DNA from: Massilibacillus massiliensis
GTDB taxonomy: Bacteria > Bacillota > Negativicutes > FLKF01
Length of the DNA: 64,000 nt
Reading direction: 5' to 3'
Assembly: GCF_900086705.1 (NCBI RefSeq)
Contig: NZ_LT575483.1
Location: 3,925,536-3,989,535 of the forward strand
A program made the position numbers and the translations under genes. Numbering within the stretch: the first letter of the stretch is position 1; each line of letters starts with the position of its first letter. This document shows, piece after piece, positions 19,526-27,137 of this stretch. The notes below the pieces were generated by a model. That model saw only the letters and a program-made list of their open reading frames with translations. It ran no database searches and was not told where the DNA came from.

Positions 19526-20242
19526 ATGACAGATAACAGAATGATTGTAGCACTGGACTTTCATTGCATGGATCAGGTTAAGTCTTTGGTAACGAATCTG
19601 GGGGATAATGTAAATTATTATAAAGTTGGAATGGAACTTTTTTATAGTGTGGGAAGTTGTGTAATAGAATATTTACGTAATCAAAATAAAGAAGTTTTTT
19701 TAGATTTAAAACTTCATGATATTCCTAATACAACATCGCAAGGATTATGTTCTTTAACTAAGCTTGGAGTAGCTATGCTAAATGTACATGCTTCAGGTGG
19801 CTATACGATGATGAAAAATGCAGTAGAAAGTTTACAAAGCGAAGCGGATAAAATTGGAGTTATACGTCCAAAACTAATTGCTGTAACAGTTCTTACGAGC
19901 ATACATACAGCCGATTGGGAGGGTCTTGGTCAGAAAGCAGCGATTCAAGAGCAAGTGGTTCATTTAGCAAAGCTGGCAAAAAGTGCAGGGTTAGATGGCG
20001 TTGTTGCGTCACCTCAAGAAGCTGCCGCAATTCGTAAAGCTTGTGGTGATGGGTTTATGATTGTTACTCCAGGCGTAAGACCAGCAGGTGCATCTGTGAA
20101 TGATCAAAGTAGAATTGCAACCCCCAAAAATGCACTATTGAATGGAGCGACACATCTTGTAATTGGACGTCCGATTACGGCGGCAGAAAACCCAAGAGAA
20201 GCAGCATTAAAGATAATAAAAGAGATGGAGGATGTAAGATAA
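19526..20242 (+). CDS. pyrF: Orotidine 5'-phosphate decarboxylase
   Basis: A 238-aa TIM-barrel enzyme forming UMP. The catalytic DxKxxD array is Asp60, Lys62 and Asp65 in FLDLKLHDIP. An upstream in-frame ATG at 19514 exists, but it overlaps the ATATGGAG ribosome-binding sequence, so ATG 19526 is preferred. The stop codon directly abuts the pyrE start codon. Confidence 0.96.
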   Translation: MTDNRMIVALDFHCMDQVKSLVTNLGDNVNYYKVGMELFYSVGSCVIEYLRNQNKEVFLDLKLHDIPNTTSQGLCSLTKLGVAMLNVHASGGYTMMKNAVESLQSEADKIGVIRPKLIAVTVLTSIHTADWEGLGQKAAIQEQVVHLAKLAKSAGLDGVVASPQEAAAIRKACGDGFMIVTPGVRPAGASVNDQSRIATPKNALLNGATHLVIGRPITAAENPREAALKIIKEMEDVR

Positions 20243-20818
20243 ATGACAGAATCAGAGGTAAAAGAGTTATTTATAAAAACTGGTGCGATTTTGGAAGGGC
20301 ATTTTCTATTAACTTCTGGTTTACATAGCCCGATGTATGTGGAGAAATTCCAAGTATTACAGCATCCTAAGTATACAGAACAGTTATGTAAAGCGTTAGC
20401 AGATAAGTTTGCTAATGAAAAAATTGAAGTCGTTATTGGGCCAGTCACTGGAGGGGTTTTACTCGCCCATGAAGTTGGAAAGGCTTTAGGAACACGTGCC
20501 ATATTTACAGAACGTGAAAATGGTAAAATGACATTGCGTCGTGGATTTAAAATAGCTGAAGGAGAACGTGTTCTTATTGTTGAAGATATTGTAACAACTG
20601 GGGGATCGATAAAAGAAGTTCTGGATGTTGTGAAAGAACAGGGGGGGAACCCTATCGGAATTGGTATGCTAGTTGATCGCAGTGGTGGAAAAGTATCTTT
20701 CGATGAAGTTCCATATAAGGCATTACTCAATTTAGAAGTGACAACCTATCAACCGGATCAGTGCCCATTATGTGAAAAAGGACAACCGATGACAAAACGA
20801 GGCAGCAGAAAAATATAG
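20243..20818 (+). CDS. pyrE: Orotate phosphoribosyltransferase
   Basis: A 191-aa enzyme converting orotate and PRPP to OMP. The PRPP-binding motif VLIVEDIVTTGGS lies around residues 110-122. The C-terminus carries CPLCEKGQP, a small cysteine pair seen in the archaeal/Clostridia-like group. It starts with ATG immediately after the pyrF stop, with GGAGG inside pyrF, indicating tight coupling. It is the last gene of the operon. Confidence 0.96.
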   Translation: MTESEVKELFIKTGAILEGHFLLTSGLHSPMYVEKFQVLQHPKYTEQLCKALADKFANEKIEVVIGPVTGGVLLAHEVGKALGTRAIFTERENGKMTLRRGFKIAEGERVLIVEDIVTTGGSIKEVLDVVKEQGGNPIGIGMLVDRSGGKVSFDEVPYKALLNLEVTTYQPDQCPLCEKGQPMTKRGSRKI

Positions 20819-20850
20819 TGGAAAATTCTGCTTTTGTCATGTTTATGATA

Positions 20851-20879
20851 TTGACATGAAAATTTTTTTACTGTATAAT
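20851..20879 (+). promoter_or_regulatory. Consensus sigma-A promoter for the first tRNA cluster
   Basis: TTGACA (20851-20856), a 17-bp spacer, then TATAAT (20874-20879), 30 bp before tRNA-Asp. Confidence 0.92.
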
Positions 20880-20908
20880 TACTATTTGTTGGAATGGTTT
20901 TGTTTCTT

Positions 20909-20985
20909 GGCCTGGTAGTTTAGTTGGTTAGAATGCCGCCCTGTCACGGCGGAGGTCGTGGGTTCGAGTCCCATCCAGGTCGCCA
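20909..20985 (+). tRNA. tRNA-Asp (anticodon GTC), copy 1
   Basis: A 77-nt tRNA with encoded CCA and anticodon loop CTGTCAC. The acceptor stem GGCCTGG pairs with CCAGGTC. It is identical to the copy at 23229. Confidence 0.97.
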
Positions 20986-20986
20986 T

Positions 20987-21061
20987 GCGGAAATAGCTCA
21001 GTGGTAGAGCATCGCCTTGCCAAGGCGGGGGTCGCGAGTTCGAATCTCGTTTTCCGCTCCA
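20987..21061 (+). tRNA. tRNA-Gly (anticodon GCC), copy 1
   Basis: A 75-nt tRNA with encoded CCA and anticodon GCC in CTTGCCAAG. It is identical to the copy at 23399. Confidence 0.97.
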
Positions 21062-21065
21062 AAAT

Positions 21066-21141
21066 AGGGGTATAGCTCAATTGGTAGAGTAGTGGTCTCC
21101 AAAACCATTGGTTGTGGGTTCAAGTCCTACTGCCCCTGCCA
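21066..21141 (+). tRNA. tRNA-Trp (anticodon CCA)
   Basis: A 76-nt tRNA with anticodon CCA in TCTCCAAAA and encoded 3' CCA. The acceptor stem AGGGGTA pairs with TGCCCCT. Confidence 0.97.
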
Positions 21142-21184
21142 GATTAAAAATTAAATGTTTGATATAGATCTTAATGAAAAGAAA

Positions 21185-21216
21185 AACATCACGAATGTAA
21201 AAGTGATGTTTTTTTA
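21185..21216 (+). terminator. Terminator of the first tRNA cluster
   Basis: AACATCAC (21185-21192) pairs with GTGATGTT (21203-21210), followed by a T-run. Confidence 0.85.
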
Positions 21217-21315
21217 TTTAATTTCATTCCATATAATGAAAAAAATAATAAAGTTAATTTTAGTATAGAACTTATGATGTTTTGTACATAATAAATTTGT
21301 TGGGAGGTGATATAA

Positions 21316-21465
21316 TTGGCTAAAGATGTAAAATGCATTGTTGATACTTGCAAGTATTATGCTAGTGGAGATATATGCGAAGCAAATTCTATCGAAGTAG
21401 CTAAAGAAAGTAAAAAATGCGATTGTTCATCAGAAACAAATTGTAAAACTTTTCAACTTAAATAA
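21316..21465 (+). CDS. DUF1540 miniprotein (single domain)
   Basis: A 49-aa cysteine-rich protein with seven cysteines: C-x5-C, then C, C-x-C and C near the end, matching one DUF1540 unit like those in the 10518 protein. It starts at TTG 21316, 7 nt after GGGAGGTGAT, the strongest ribosome-binding site in the area, and ends in TAA at 21463-21465. A terminator follows. Metal binding is likely from the cysteine pattern; the biological role is unknown. The family in Bacillota often occurs as such very short ORFs, which supports reality despite the length. Confidence 0.85.
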   Translation: MAKDVKCIVDTCKYYASGDICEANSIEVAKESKKCDCSSETNCKTFQLK

Positions 21466-21478
21466 TTTTGATTCATGA

Positions 21479-21515
21479 AAAATACCCCGCATTATTTATG
21501 CGGGGTATTTTATAT
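21479..21515 (+). terminator. Rho-independent terminator after the DUF1540 gene
   Basis: AATACCCCGCA pairs with TGCGGGGTATT around a 7-nt loop, followed by a T-rich tail. Confidence 0.9.
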
Positions 21516-21595
21516 TTTAACAGGAGAATATAGCAGGGTTTTAATAAAACAAACAGAATAAAAATACATATGGGAAAAGAAACGAGGTTTTAATC

Positions 21596-22291
21596 TTGGA
21601 TGAAGCAACAAAAGAAAAAATAATGATGGAAGTCGAAAATTGGCAATATATAAAGGAGCTGCCGAAAGGCTGTTCTAATTTTGAACTGAAATATGAAATG
21701 TGTCTTGAAGGCGATATTTACAATATATTACGCTACGAAAATAAAACAACCAGACGTAAAGTAACTTTATATTATCATGATGAAACAAAAGAATATAAAG
21801 TTAAAACTACAGTTGGTTTAACAGAGTTTTGTAATATCGAATTTATTACATCGCAACAGGCTGTGGAGGAACAAATCTTAAAACAACGTTTAGAGAAACT
21901 ATTGCAATCATTGGCGGTCTTTAATAAAGATGATATTGATAGTATTGTAGTAGATAAAAAAATTCTAGAATGGCAATATGTGAATAAGCTGCCCGAAACG
22001 ATTGAAGGATTTCAACTGTTCATTAAGCCAAGTGAACCTTTACGTATTATAAATGGTTCATATATTGTTTTTGATTATTGTGATTTTGAAACAAGTAGTA
22101 ATTTTATTATTTATTATAATATTTTTCGTGATGAATTCTTCGGGGAAGCAAAGATTAGGTGTATTCCTGAAATGAATTATATCTTTGATTCACATGAGCT
22201 GGGTGAATTGGAAGAAAAATTGGATCAGTTTTTAATTCCAAGATTGAAAGAGATTCGGATGCGCGTTGTACAAGATGAAAAGATAGAATAG
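21596..22291 (+). CDS. Unknown protein with internal tandem duplication
   Basis: A 231-aa soluble protein that I do not recognise. It appears to be two copies of one unit of about 110 residues. WQYIKELPKGCSNFEL near residue 14 matches WQYVNKLPETIEGFQL near residue 125. Each copy continues with a beta-rich part (VTLYYHDETKEY versus FIIYYNIFRDEF) and ends in a Glu/Leu-rich helix (EQILKQRLEKLL versus GELEEKLDQFLI). It has a TTG start at 21596 after ACGAGG. It is followed 15 bp later by thiD and may share its transcript. No signal peptide or membrane segment is visible. Confidence 0.75.
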   Translation: MDEATKEKIMMEVENWQYIKELPKGCSNFELKYEMCLEGDIYNILRYENKTTRRKVTLYYHDETKEYKVKTTVGLTEFCNIEFITSQQAVEEQILKQRLEKLLQSLAVFNKDDIDSIVVDKKILEWQYVNKLPETIEGFQLFIKPSEPLRIINGSYIVFDYCDFETSSNFIIYYNIFRDEFFGEAKIRCIPEMNYIFDSHELGELEEKLDQFLIPRLKEIRMRVVQDEKIE

Positions 22292-22306
22292 GAAGTGAGA
22301 AATGTT

Positions 22307-23137
22307 ATGCTAAAAACAGCATTGACTATAGCAGGATCTGATTCAAGTGGCGGAGCAGGCATACAAGCAGATTTAAAAACTTTTTCGGCTCTTGGGGTAT
22401 ATGGGATGAGTGTGATTACGGCTATAACAGCGCAGAATACCTGTGGTGTTACAGCAATTCGTGAAATGGATAATGAAATCATTGCATCGCAGATCGATGC
22501 AATTTTCAAAGATATTACGGTAGATGCAGTAAAAATCGGCATGTTATCTAGTGCAGATATCGTCAATGAGGTTGCAGACGGCTTGGAAAGATATGCTGTA
22601 AAAAATATTGTGTTGGATACGGTGATGATTTCCAAAAGTGGTAGTCGATTGTTAAAAACAGAAGCAATTGAATCGTTAAGAAAAAAAATGATTCCCAAAG
22701 CATTCATTGTAACCCCCAATTTACACGAAGCAACAGAACTTGTCGGGTTTGAAGTGAAAGATCAAGAATCAATGAAAAAGGCTGCAATGGCAATAAAAGA
22801 AATGGGTGCACAATATGTCGTTGTAAAAGGAGGGCATTTAAAAGGCGATGCATGTGATTTGCTCTATGATGGCAATGCATTTGAAATTTTGACCAATAAG
22901 CGGATTGAAACAATTCACACGCATGGAACAGGCTGTACTTTTTCTTCAGCGATTGCAAGTGGCCTAGCAAAAGGTTTTGATATCAGAAGGTCGGTTCATA
23001 TGGCGAAGGCATATATTACAATGGCGATTACGCATGGCTTTAAGCTGGGGAAGGGTGTTGGACCAACGCATCATTTCTATGAGTTATATGAAAAAAGCGG
23101 CATGAATAAAGAAAAAAATATTGACAATATAATTTGA
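22307..23137 (+). CDS. thiD: Hydroxymethylpyrimidine/phosphomethylpyrimidine kinase
   Basis: A 276-aa ribokinase-fold enzyme that phosphorylates HMP and HMP-P for thiamine synthesis. The N-terminal substrate loop AGSDSSGGAGIQAD and the C-terminal anion hole/catalytic Asp segment THGTGCTFSSAIA are clear. An upstream GTG (22295) exists, but ATG 22307 is better spaced from AGGAAGTGAG and begins the conserved domain directly. Other pyridoxal-kinase-like members exist, so minor activity on pyridoxine cannot be excluded. No other thi gene is adjacent. Confidence 0.92.
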   Translation: MLKTALTIAGSDSSGGAGIQADLKTFSALGVYGMSVITAITAQNTCGVTAIREMDNEIIASQIDAIFKDITVDAVKIGMLSSADIVNEVADGLERYAVKNIVLDTVMISKSGSRLLKTEAIESLRKKMIPKAFIVTPNLHEATELVGFEVKDQESMKKAAMAIKEMGAQYVVVKGGHLKGDACDLLYDGNAFEILTNKRIETIHTHGTGCTFSSAIASGLAKGFDIRRSVHMAKAYITMAITHGFKLGKGVGPTHHFYELYEKSGMNKEKNIDNII

Positions 23138-23149
23138 ACTCTGTATAAT
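23121..23149 (+). promoter_or_regulatory. Perfect-consensus sigma-A promoter P1 of the second tRNA cluster
   Basis: TTGACA (23121-23126), a 17-bp spacer, then TATAAT (23144-23149). The -35 box lies inside the end of thiD. Confidence 0.9.
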
Positions 23150-23186
23150 GATATACGTTGCTGATGTATATGGTGACGAAGATGTA

Positions 23187-23215
23187 TTGACATCAAGTAA
23201 TGAAGATGTTATACT
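23187..23215 (+). promoter_or_regulatory. Sigma-A promoter P2 of the second tRNA cluster
   Basis: TTGACA (23187-23192), a 17-bp spacer, then TATACT (23210-23215), 14 bp before tRNA-Asp. Confidence 0.88.
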
Positions 23216-23228
23216 GAACAAGTCTTGA

Positions 23229-23305
23229 GGCCTGGTAGTTTAGTTGGTTAGAATGCCGCCCTGTCACGGCGGAGGTCGTGGGTTCGAGTCCCATCCAGGT
23301 CGCCA
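23229..23305 (+). tRNA. tRNA-Asp (anticodon GTC), copy 2
   Basis: A 77-nt tRNA identical in sequence to the tRNA-Asp at 20909, with encoded CCA. Confidence 0.97.
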
Positions 23306-23309
23306 TTAT

Positions 23310-23385
<76 letters not shown>

Positions 23386-23398
23386 TACTTTTTAATAT

Positions 23399-23473
23399 GC
23401 GGAAATAGCTCAGTGGTAGAGCATCGCCTTGCCAAGGCGGGGGTCGCGAGTTCGAATCTCGTTTTCCGCTCCA
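23399..23473 (+). tRNA. tRNA-Gly (anticodon GCC), copy 2
   Basis: A 75-nt tRNA identical to the tRNA-Gly at 20987. Confidence 0.97.
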
Positions 23474-23485
23474 ATCATTATAAAT

Positions 23486-23560
<75 letters not shown>

Positions 23561-23572
23561 AATTTATAATAT

Positions 23573-23661
23573 GCCGGGGTGGCGGAACTGGCAGACGCAC
23601 GGGACTTAAAATCCCGCGGATAGAAATATCCGTACCGGTTCGATTCCGGTCCTCGGCACCA
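23573..23661 (+). tRNA. tRNA-Leu (anticodon TAA)
   Basis: An 89-nt class II tRNA with a long variable arm, anticodon loop CTTAAAA and encoded CCA. Confidence 0.97.
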
Positions 23662-23672
23662 ATTGAGATAGG

Positions 23673-23706
23673 ACTTCTGATAGAGTAAGTATCAGAAGTT
23701 TTTTTA
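23673..23706 (+). terminator. Terminator of the second tRNA cluster
   Basis: ACTTCTGAT pairs with ATCAGAAGT, followed by seven T. Confidence 0.9.
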
Positions 23707-23718
23707 TTTTGTGATGCT

Positions 23719-23768
23719 TTTATCTTCTTAAATATAAAAGTTACAACTTTTATATTTAAGAAGATAAA
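23719..23768. repeat. 50-bp perfect AT-rich palindrome
   Basis: Two 24-bp arms (23719-23742 and 23745-23768) are exactly inverse-complementary around a 2-nt centre. It lies between the convergent tRNA cluster and the HD-domain gene and has no T-run on either side. Confidence 0.92.
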
Positions 23769-23780
23769 TTGGAAGTGAAA

Positions 23781-24344
23781 TTATTTTACAATGGAGCAGC
23801 TACGCATTGCTAAAATTGTTTTAGAAATAAGGTCATCAAGAGACCATGCTAACATATTTGCACCACGTTCAATTACTTCGCGCGAGCAACCGGCAGCGAA
23901 ATTCGTACTTTTATATTTTTTCTTTACAGATTTTAATTCTAGATCATGGACGCTTTTTGAAGGTCTCATAATCGCAACAGCACCAATTAAACCCGTAAGT
24001 TCATCTGTTGCATATAAAATTTTTTCCATGATGTGTTTTGGTTCAATATCAACACGAATTTTATAGCCATGGCTTGCAATTGCGTGAATGATTTTTTCAT
24101 CAACCTCATGTTGGCGTAAAATTTCCTGACATTTTATACAGTGATTTTCTGGGTATAATTCAAAGTCTAGATCATGTAAAAGTCCAACAATTCCCCAGAA
24201 ATCTTCTTCGTTGCCAAATCCCAATTCTTTTGCAAAATAGCGCATGGTTCCTTCAACAATTTGTGCATGTCTAAGATGAAATGGATCTTTATTATATTCA
24301 TTTAATAAAATCCAGGCCTGATCGCGCGAGAGTATGTTTGCCAT
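23781..24344 (-). CDS. HD-domain hydrolase (HDIG-type)
   Basis: A 187-aa cytoplasmic protein with a divalent-metal HD phosphohydrolase core. The metal ligands are seen as HLRHAQIVE near the N-terminus, the HD doublet in GLLHDLDFELYP, and downstream His residues in AIASHGY. The C-terminal part (SVKKKYKSTNFAAGCSRE) matches the small HDIG proteins of Clostridia and Negativicutes, whose substrate is unknown. A GTG three codons upstream overlaps the AGGTG ribosome-binding site, so ATG at 24344 is used. It is the only minus-strand gene between 1.1 and 36 kb and is monocistronic. Confidence 0.88.
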   Translation of the reverse strand: MANILSRDQAWILLNEYNKDPFHLRHAQIVEGTMRYFAKELGFGNEEDFWGIVGLLHDLDFELYPENHCIKCQEILRQHEVDEKIIHAIASHGYKIRVDIEPKHIMEKILYATDELTGLIGAVAIMRPSKSVHDLELKSVKKKYKSTNFAAGCSREVIERGANMLAWSLDDLISKTILAMRSCSIVK

Positions 24345-24460
24345 TATAAACACCTGCTTTATATTTTGAATTTAGCTAAGGCTATATATGACATAATACG
24401 GCTAGAAAGCGGTAAAGTCAATTTTGTGTGATTGAATTTATACGATGATATGGACTTATA

Positions 24461-24489
24461 TTGCTTTTATTGTATTTATACGATATAAT
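24461..24489 (+). promoter_or_regulatory. Sigma-A promoter for the zinc-ribbon protein gene
   Basis: TTGCTT (24461-24466), a 17-bp spacer, then TATAAT (24484-24489). A terminator hairpin begins only about 20 nt after the expected start of transcription. Confidence 0.75.
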
Positions 24490-24499
24490 GAAATAAATA

Positions 24500-24551
24500 T
24501 TGGAGTATAATTATGCAACTCCTGAGGAATCAGGAGTTTTTTTATGCGTAA
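24500..24551 (+). promoter_or_regulatory. Short leader with terminator, leader-peptide ORF and alternative pairing
   Basis: AACTCCTGA (24517-24525) and TCAGGAGTT (24530-24538) form a 9-bp stem with a GGAA tetraloop followed by seven T. The left arm's ACTCC can instead pair with GGAGT at 24502-24506. A 12-codon ORF (MQLLRNQEFFYA) runs from ATG 24513 through the terminator to TAA 24551, with TTGGAG before it. Attenuation is an inference. Confidence 0.6.
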
Positions 24552-24586
24552 AATTAATTACTTATGAAAATTTAGGGGGACGATTT

Positions 24587-25492
24587 ATGGATAATCGTGT
24601 ATCAATAACAGATGATCTATTCAACGTTTTTAACTATGCTTTTGTTGAAACAGCACCATACAGTTTTTTTATTCCTACAAGGGAAAAATATGTTGCTGTC
24701 AATCTTCCTAAAAAAGTATATAATTGCTTAGCGTGCGGCAATACATTGGAAGTGCAGTATAATCAAAATGGTGTTGTGTATTTTTCAAAAGAACGATTTG
24801 AAGAACAGCGACGTATGTATGAAAAACGAGGACTGGAGTTTCCTGATAAAAAAGCGATAAAAGCAGAAGAACCATTTGTTTATCAAGCTGAAGGTTATTG
24901 TGAATGTTGTGGGCAGCAAATACTTTCAGTTGATGATACAAAACAAATGATCAGCAATCTTTGTTTGGAAATACATAGACGCGATGAGAAAATTTTAGAA
25001 GATGCAAGAAAAGTTATGGGGAATTGCGTAAAAGACTGGCTTACTACAATCCAAGAATCTAGCCAATTATCGCAGTATGATTTATCGAGCTATACTTCGT
25101 TGCAAAATTTACTGTGTGCAGTTATTTTAGAAAATCAGAGTGAATTGAAGAATTGTGCAGACGTATATATAACTGATATGACTGATCAAATTACTAAAGT
25201 CCAAAACTTGTTAGATTCAGTAGGCGAGAACTGGGAAGCTTATGTAATTAGACCTACGAGTATTTATGAATCTATGTCAGATGAGCTTTATCACGAATAT
25301 ACAGTAGTGTTTCCAGTGAAAGAAACTGCCAATCAATATTTTTATGTAAATAAAAGTATTGAAAAGAAACGGGTTAAAATGTTTTTGGATCAAAGACGTA
25401 TCCAAACTGTAGAAGAATTAATATGCGAAGCTGGCTTCTTAGATATATGGGTAGATTGGTTAATTGATCATGTAACGGCTTTAAAAAAATAA
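24587..25492 (+). CDS. Unknown zinc-ribbon protein
   Basis: A 301-aa protein that I cannot assign to a family. An N-terminal segment carries a probable zinc ribbon: Cys47-x2-Cys50 and Cys105-x2-Cys108 (CLAC and CECC). The rest is mostly helical with a low-charge C-terminal part and no membrane segment. The frame is open from 24500, but the first 29 codons cross the terminator hairpin. ATG 24587 follows AGGGGGACG and gives the natural start. A terminator follows the stop codon, so it is monocistronic and apparently controlled by the leader upstream. Confidence 0.75.
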   Translation: MDNRVSITDDLFNVFNYAFVETAPYSFFIPTREKYVAVNLPKKVYNCLACGNTLEVQYNQNGVVYFSKERFEEQRRMYEKRGLEFPDKKAIKAEEPFVYQAEGYCECCGQQILSVDDTKQMISNLCLEIHRRDEKILEDARKVMGNCVKDWLTTIQESSQLSQYDLSSYTSLQNLLCAVILENQSELKNCADVYITDMTDQITKVQNLLDSVGENWEAYVIRPTSIYESMSDELYHEYTVVFPVKETANQYFYVNKSIEKKRVKMFLDQRRIQTVEELICEAGFLDIWVDWLIDHVTALKK

Positions 25493-25499
25493 AAAATAT

Positions 25500-25531
25500 A
25501 CTCTCGAGCTCTTTTCGAGAGTATTTTTTAT
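25500..25531 (+). terminator. Rho-independent terminator
   Basis: ACTCTCGA pairs with TCGAGAGT around a short loop, followed by ATTTTTT. Confidence 0.9.
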
Positions 25532-25577
25532 AAGATATGATAGAACAAGTGTTTAGTATGAGAGGCGTGAAATATCA

Positions 25578-26918
25578 GTGGATATTGCAATTATTATTCT
25601 TTGTTTAATCAATTTGGCAATAAGTTTTATGTTATTTTTGCTTTTGAATAAAAGTAAGGAGAATAAAGATGTATTGAGATCATTGTCCAGCGTAGAGTTT
25701 CATCTTATGCGTGTAGAACAATTGCTACAAGATGAAATGAGAAAGAATCGATTAGAAAGTAAAAGTGAGATCAAAGATTTGCGGGAAGAAGTAGTGAATC
25801 ATTTAAATCGATTTAATGAATCTGTAGTATCACGTGTATACGAAAGTAGTACAAATCAGCTGGCGCAATTAGAAAGCTTTAGAAAACAGTTAAATAGCCT
25901 TACGCAGATGAATGAGAATAAATTTGATAAATTGCGCGAAAGTATAGAAATTAAGCTGAAATCACTGCAAGTTGACAATAATGCTAAGTTAGAGGAAATG
26001 CGGAAAACTGTCGATGAAAAGTTAAATAGTACTTTGGAAAAGCGATTAGGTGAAAGCTTTCGATTAGTAAGTGAAAGACTAGAATTAGTACATAAAGGGT
26101 TAGGGGAAATGCAAACGCTTGCAACAGGCGTTGGTGACCTAAAGCGTGTTTTAACCAATGTAAAGACACGTGGAATTTGGGGCGAAATCCAGCTTGGCAA
26201 TTTGTTAGAGCAGATTTTAACGCCTGAACAGTATGAGATGAATGTTGCAACTGTACCATCTAGCAACGAACGAGTGGAGTTCGCAATCAAATTGCCAGGG
26301 AAAAATGAGCTTACGGATATTGTATGGTTGCCAATTGATGCAAAGTTTCCGTTAGAAGACTATCAAAAGTTTGTGAATTCACAGGACTCGGTAGATCCGG
26401 TTGTAATAGAAGAATATCTAAAGTCTTTGGAAAATAGAATTAAAGGAGAAGCAAAAGATATTGCCAGTAAATATATTAGCGTGCCGAATACAACAGAATT
26501 TGCAATTATGTTTTTGCCGATTGAAGGTTTATATGCTGAGGTATTGAGAAGACCTGGCCTCTGCGAATTTTTGATAACTAAATATAAAGTTGTAATAACA
26601 GGCCCAACTACATTGGCTGCTTTATTGAATAGTTTGCAAATGGGATTTCGTACAATTGCAATTGAAAAACGCAGTTCAGAAGTATGGACAATTTTGGGGG
26701 CCGTTAAATCGGAATTTAGTAAGTTTGGTGACTTATTAGACAAAACTCATAAAAAATTACAAGAGGCAAGCAATTCTATTCATACCGCTGCCAGAAAATC
26801 ACGTACAATTGAGCGTAAGTTGAAAGATGTAGAGCAATTACCACAAAGTGAGGCTATGCGCCTTTTGGAAGTATCAGATTTTTGTGATGAAGCTATTGTA
26901 AAGAGCAAGGAGATATAG
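25578..26918 (+). CDS. rmuC: DNA recombination protein RmuC
   Basis: A 446-aa membrane-anchored, putatively nuclease-like protein that limits inversions at short repeats in E. coli. An N-terminal transmembrane helix (about 4-22) is followed by a long coiled coil (about 35-190) and the conserved RmuC domain containing GIWGEIQLGNLLEQIL, LPIDAKFPLEDY and FLPIEGLYAE. It has a GTG start at 25578. The length matches the family. There is no obvious partner gene nearby. Confidence 0.95.
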   Translation: MDIAIIILCLINLAISFMLFLLLNKSKENKDVLRSLSSVEFHLMRVEQLLQDEMRKNRLESKSEIKDLREEVVNHLNRFNESVVSRVYESSTNQLAQLESFRKQLNSLTQMNENKFDKLRESIEIKLKSLQVDNNAKLEEMRKTVDEKLNSTLEKRLGESFRLVSERLELVHKGLGEMQTLATGVGDLKRVLTNVKTRGIWGEIQLGNLLEQILTPEQYEMNVATVPSSNERVEFAIKLPGKNELTDIVWLPIDAKFPLEDYQKFVNSQDSVDPVVIEEYLKSLENRIKGEAKDIASKYISVPNTTEFAIMFLPIEGLYAEVLRRPGLCEFLITKYKVVITGPTTLAALLNSLQMGFRTIAIEKRSSEVWTILGAVKSEFSKFGDLLDKTHKKLQEASNSIHTAARKSRTIERKLKDVEQLPQSEAMRLLEVSDFCDEAIVKSKEI

Positions 26919-26951
26919 AGGATAAAATTTTGCTTTCTGGTAAAAATGAAC

Positions 26952-27075
26952 TAGACAAAAGTTATGTGTATATGGTATTATATCGCTATAGTAACTAAAT
27001 AGTTATAGGCAATGGCGCCAGATGATACGTATATTGTTATAATTTAAAGATAACTTTGTCTAGTTGTCTTTTTGT
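26952..27075 (+). promoter_or_regulatory. Promoter and structured leader of the glutamine synthetase gene
   Basis: TAGACA (26952-26957), an 18-bp spacer and TATTAT (26976-26981) form a plausible promoter. An inverted repeat of 16 bp with one bulge (26949-26965 with 27050-27065) flanks the promoter and leader. Inside lie the hairpin TAACTA-AA-TAGTTA and a GGCGCC palindrome. The type of control is not recognised. Confidence 0.5.
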
Positions 27076-27137
27076 AACATTGTTTGTCATGTGGCTTTTT
27101 TTATGTGTATTTAATAAAAATTGTAGAGGTGGTACTA

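Noticed and set aside
22225..22719. Long minus-strand ORF opposite thiD (and similar shadows opposite pyrF/pyrE and pheT)
   Set aside because: Each lies opposite a well-identified enzyme gene and has no recognisable motif or ribosome-binding site.
27001..27030. GGCAATGGCGCCAGATGATAC in the glutamine synthetase leader as a possible fluoride riboswitch
   Set aside because: Only short stretches resemble the GGNGATGG and GATGAC segments; the pseudoknot pairs and spacing do not fit, and the downstream gene is not a fluoride-resistance gene.
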